From Armatimonadota bacterium (GTDB lineage Bacteria > Armatimonadota > UBA5829), in assembly GCA_026415535.1 (NCBI GenBank), contig JAOAGX010000003.1, positions 1 through 24,080 on the forward strand: 24,080 bases of DNA, read 5' to 3'. The position numbers and the translations under genes are program-made. Below are positions 22,002-24,080 of the stretch, piece after piece. Numbering within the stretch: position 1 is the stretch's first letter; every line of letters starts with the position of its first letter. Below the pieces are notes generated by a model. It searched no databases, was not told the DNA's origin, and was given only the letters and a program-made list of their open reading frames with translations.

Positions 22002-23825
22002 GTGACATCGAACGGTGCTGATTGGGTAGTCTTGGAATGTGACGACGCGCAGGTTGAGAAGCTTGCGCGCGAGGCTAATTTGCCGCTGGTTGTTGCTCGT
22101 CTGCTCGTGCTGCGCGGGATTACTACGACTGCGGAGGCGCGTGCGTTTTTTGATCCATCTCTAGATCATCTCCACGATCCGTCTCTTCTGCCGGATGTCG
22201 ACATTGGTGTTGAGCGGCTTTCTGCCGCTATTAAGTCGGGCGAGAAGATATGTGTCCACGGCGACTACGATGTTGATGGTGTCACCGGCACAGCACTGTT
22301 GTTTCGCACCCTTAAGGCGCTGCGAGCGAATGTTGATTATTATCTGCCGCACCGTCGCAGGGATGGCTACGGGTTTAAGCCTGCGGCAGTTGCCGAGGCC
22401 GTTCGGAAAGGTGCCGGACTAATAATCACGTGCGATTGCGGAATAACCGCTCACGACACAATTCGCCGTGCCAAAGACGCCGGTATCGACGTAATCATCA
22501 CAGACCACCACGAACCAGGTTCTGAGCTTCCTCAGGCTACTGCGGTTATTAATCCCAAACGTGAGGACGCGACATATCCCTTTCCCGAATTAGCGGGGGT
22601 GGGAGTGGCTTTCAAGTTGGCGCAAGGGTTGGTGCGTAGGCTGGGGTATGATGAGCATAGGTTCGTAGAACGGTTTACCGACCTTGCCGCGATAGGAACG
22701 GTCGGCGACGTTGTTCCTCTGCTCGGCGAGAATCGGGCGATTGTTAGACACGGGTTGGAGGCAATTTCGGCTTCCAAGAAGGTCGGTTTGCGCACGATGA
22801 TCAAAGCAACCGGCCTTGAAGGCAAACCATTAAACGCATATTGCCTTGCCTATGTTTTAGGACCCCGTATAAACGCTGCAGGCAGAATGGACGACGCGAC
22901 TACTGCACTGCGCCTCTTGCTTACGAAAGACGATGATGAGGCTTGGACGCTTGTGCGCGAGATGGAGCGTCACAATTCCCAACGGCGCGCCGAGCAGGAA
23001 CGTATCGCTGGCGAGGCTGTGGAACAGGCTCAGGCGAAGTTTGACGCAGGTGCACGAGTGTTGGTTCTATCAAAAGAGGGGTGGAATTGCGGGGTAATAG
23101 GCATAGTTGCAAGCAAGATATGCGAGTTGTTCGGACGGCCCGCGATTCTCATTAGCCGGGATGAGGCGACTGGACTCGGAGGTGGATCGGCCAGGAGTAT
23201 ACCGGAGTTCAACATAATTGAAGCGCTGCGGTCCTGCGAGGACCTGCTCGAAAGGTTCGGAGGACATTCTCTTGCCGCCGGACTAACTATCCAGCTCGAC
23301 AAACTTGAGGAGTTCGAGGAACGGATCAACTTGTTTGCATTCGAGGCCGTTGCGGAGGAAGAGCTGGCACCTCGACTAGAGATCGAGGCCGAACTGGAGC
23401 CGGTCGATATCACACGTGAGCTTGCGGGCATGATCGCATCTATGGAACCGTTTGGCATGGGGAACCCGGAGCCGCTTTTTGTGACGCGAAACCTGATTGT
23501 GACGCAGAAACAACGCGTGGGAGATGGTTCGCACCTAAAGTTCCAAGTCCAGCCTCTCCCTCGTGCCCAAGAGCCTTTCTCGAGTGGGATCGAAGGAATA
23601 GCAGGTACGAGGTTGTGCTCCATTCCATTCCAAGAAAGGGTTGGGGTAAGGTCAGAAAACCAGCCTTTTATCGACTGTATAGGATTCGGACTAGGTGATT
23701 TGGCGGACACACTCGAGCTTGGCGGACGTGTAGATCTGTGCTATAGTATAAGAATAGATGACTACAACGGGGCAGAATCGGTTCAGTTGGTAGTAAAGGA
23801 TGTTCGCCTTCGAAGCGATTCGTGA
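22002..23825 (+). CDS. recJ: Single-stranded-DNA-specific exonuclease RecJ (607 aa)
   Basis: 5'-3' ssDNA exonuclease used in recombination, mismatch and base-excision repair. DHH motifs: VHGDYDVDGVTG (Asp88, Asp90, Asp92), IITCDCGI (Asp145), TDHH (168-170) and IGTVGDVVPL (Asp236). The DHHA1 domain has WNCGVIGIVASKI (about 361-373), GGGSARSI and FGGHSLAAG (419-427). The C-terminal OB-like domain runs from about 460 to 607. It contains an insertion of about 33-35 residues (518-552) between HLKFQVQ and PFIDCIGFGLGD that looks like a repeat element translated in frame. The GTG at 22002 is the first possible start after an in-frame TAG and has no good Shine-Dalgarno. It is followed after 24 bp by the RelA/SpoT gene, so the two are probably co-transcribed. 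Confidence 0.95.
   Translation: MTSNGADWVVLECDDAQVEKLAREANLPLVVARLLVLRGITTTAEARAFFDPSLDHLHDPSLLPDVDIGVERLSAAIKSGEKICVHGDYDVDGVTGTALLFRTLKALRANVDYYLPHRRRDGYGFKPAAVAEAVRKGAGLIITCDCGITAHDTIRRAKDAGIDVIITDHHEPGSELPQATAVINPKREDATYPFPELAGVGVAFKLAQGLVRRLGYDEHRFVERFTDLAAIGTVGDVVPLLGENRAIVRHGLEAISASKKVGLRTMIKATGLEGKPLNAYCLAYVLGPRINAAGRMDDATTALRLLLTKDDDEAWTLVREMERHNSQRRAEQERIAGEAVEQAQAKFDAGARVLVLSKEGWNCGVIGIVASKICELFGRPAILISRDEATGLGGGSARSIPEFNIIEALRSCEDLLERFGGHSLAAGLTIQLDKLEEFEERINLFAFEAVAEEELAPRLEIEAELEPVDITRELAGMIASMEPFGMGNPEPLFVTRNLIVTQKQRVGDGSHLKFQVQPLPRAQEPFSSGIEGIAGTRLCSIPFQERVGVRSENQPFIDCIGFGLGDLADTLELGGRVDLCYSIRIDDYNGAESVQLVVKDVRLRSDS
23553..23651. repeat. Repeat-like element inserted in frame within recJ
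   Basis: About 99 bp flanked by CCTCTCCCTCGTGCCC at the left and AAAGGGTTGGGGTAAGG at the right. This edge pattern resembles the small dispersed palindromic repeats (CCCTCTCCC...GAGGGTTGGGGTGAGGG type) found between genes in many bacteria. On the opposite strand it reads LTPTLSWNG...ARGRG, the usual translation of such repeats. It keeps the recJ frame open. There is no second copy in this window, so dispersal is inferred. Confidence 0.6.
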
Positions 23826-23849
23826 TGCAGCGCGTCTAAAAACGAAAGA

Positions 23850-24080
23850 ATGTCCGATATCGAGAGCATTATAGCCAAGGTTAAGGAGTATGATCCCGAC
23901 GCGGACGTTGGACTGATCCGTCGTGCGTATGAGTTCGCCTTTAAAGCGCACGAAGGCCAAAAGCGTCTAACGGGCGATCCTTACATTACTCATCCCCTCG
24001 CCACAGCGCAGACGCTCGCCGAGCTAGAAATGGATGTGGCGAGCATTGCCGCCGCCTTACTTCACGACGTTGTTGAGGAC
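23850..24080 (+). CDS. relA: RelA/SpoT homologue ((p)ppGpp synthetase/hydrolase), N-terminal fragment
   Basis: The first 77 residues of a long RelA/SpoT protein, cut by the window end. The HD hydrolase domain begins with YEFAFKAHEGQKRLTGDPYITHPLATA and continues to ALLHDVVED. His48, His72 and Asp73 are the expected metal ligands, so hydrolase activity is likely retained. Whether the synthetase, TGS and ACT domains follow cannot be seen. The ATG at 23850 is preceded only by a weak GAAAG site, 24 bp after recJ. The symbol is a family label: with one visible homologue it could equally be called rel or spoT. Confidence 0.9.
   Translation, partial: MSDIESIIAKVKEYDPDADVGLIRRAYEFAFKAHEGQKRLTGDPYITHPLATAQTLAELEMDVASIAAALLHDVVED

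Noticed and set aside
23030..23710. 226-codon minus-strand frame inside recJ
   Set aside because: Shadow of recJ. Its LTPTLSWNG...ARGRG segment is useful only because it reveals the inserted repeat.

Overview
The window is a chromosomal stretch of housekeeping and signalling genes from a free-living bacterium, probably an uncultured member of a deep-branching phylum. My best guess is Armatimonadota or a neighbour such as Chloroflexota, Cyanobacteria or Firmicutes. That rests on the gene mix: paired TrkA-type proteins, a fused SecDF, a MtaA/UroD-like methyltransferase, a c-di-GMP-type PilB, and a large FHA/Ser-Thr kinase cluster. No marker gene fixes the taxon. Base composition looks slightly above 50% GC by eye. 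About half of the genes use GTG or TTG starts, and one appears to start with ATT. I saw no IS element, phage gene, tRNA, rRNA or CRISPR array.

Left part (1-7724, minus strand). Reading leftwards: a ComEC-like metallo-beta-lactamase-fold protein, a CheB-like methylesterase domain and the type IV pilus/type II secretion ATPase PilB form one operon. The first two have lost canonical catalytic or metal-binding residues. Next comes a spacer of about 650 bp, then a UroD/MtaA-family protein, rlmN and two overlapping TrkA-type K+ regulatory genes with their own promoter.

Middle (7964-18694, plus strand). acpS and the bifunctional NAD(P)HX repair gene nnr are followed by a compact phosphosignalling cluster. 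It holds two membrane proteins sharing a C-terminal zinc-ribbon/FHA cassette, a von Willebrand A protein, a soluble zinc-ribbon/double-FHA protein, a PP2C phosphatase and a receptor-like Ser/Thr kinase with extracytoplasmic TPR-like repeats. The last four genes are joined by short overlaps or nearly so. A SAM hydrolase follows. The layout suggests a write (kinase), erase (PP2C) and read (FHA) circuit at the membrane, with the VWA protein and the N-terminal Thr-rich tails as likely substrates.

Right part (18695-24080, plus strand). A 407-bp spacer carries a perfect consensus sigma70 promoter driving a region of about 210 nt with long self-complementary arms and a terminal hairpin. This is a candidate structured non-coding RNA. 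A separate promoter then serves secDF, which ends in a strong terminator. recJ follows, with an in-frame repeat-like insertion, and then the start of a RelA/SpoT homologue that runs off the window.
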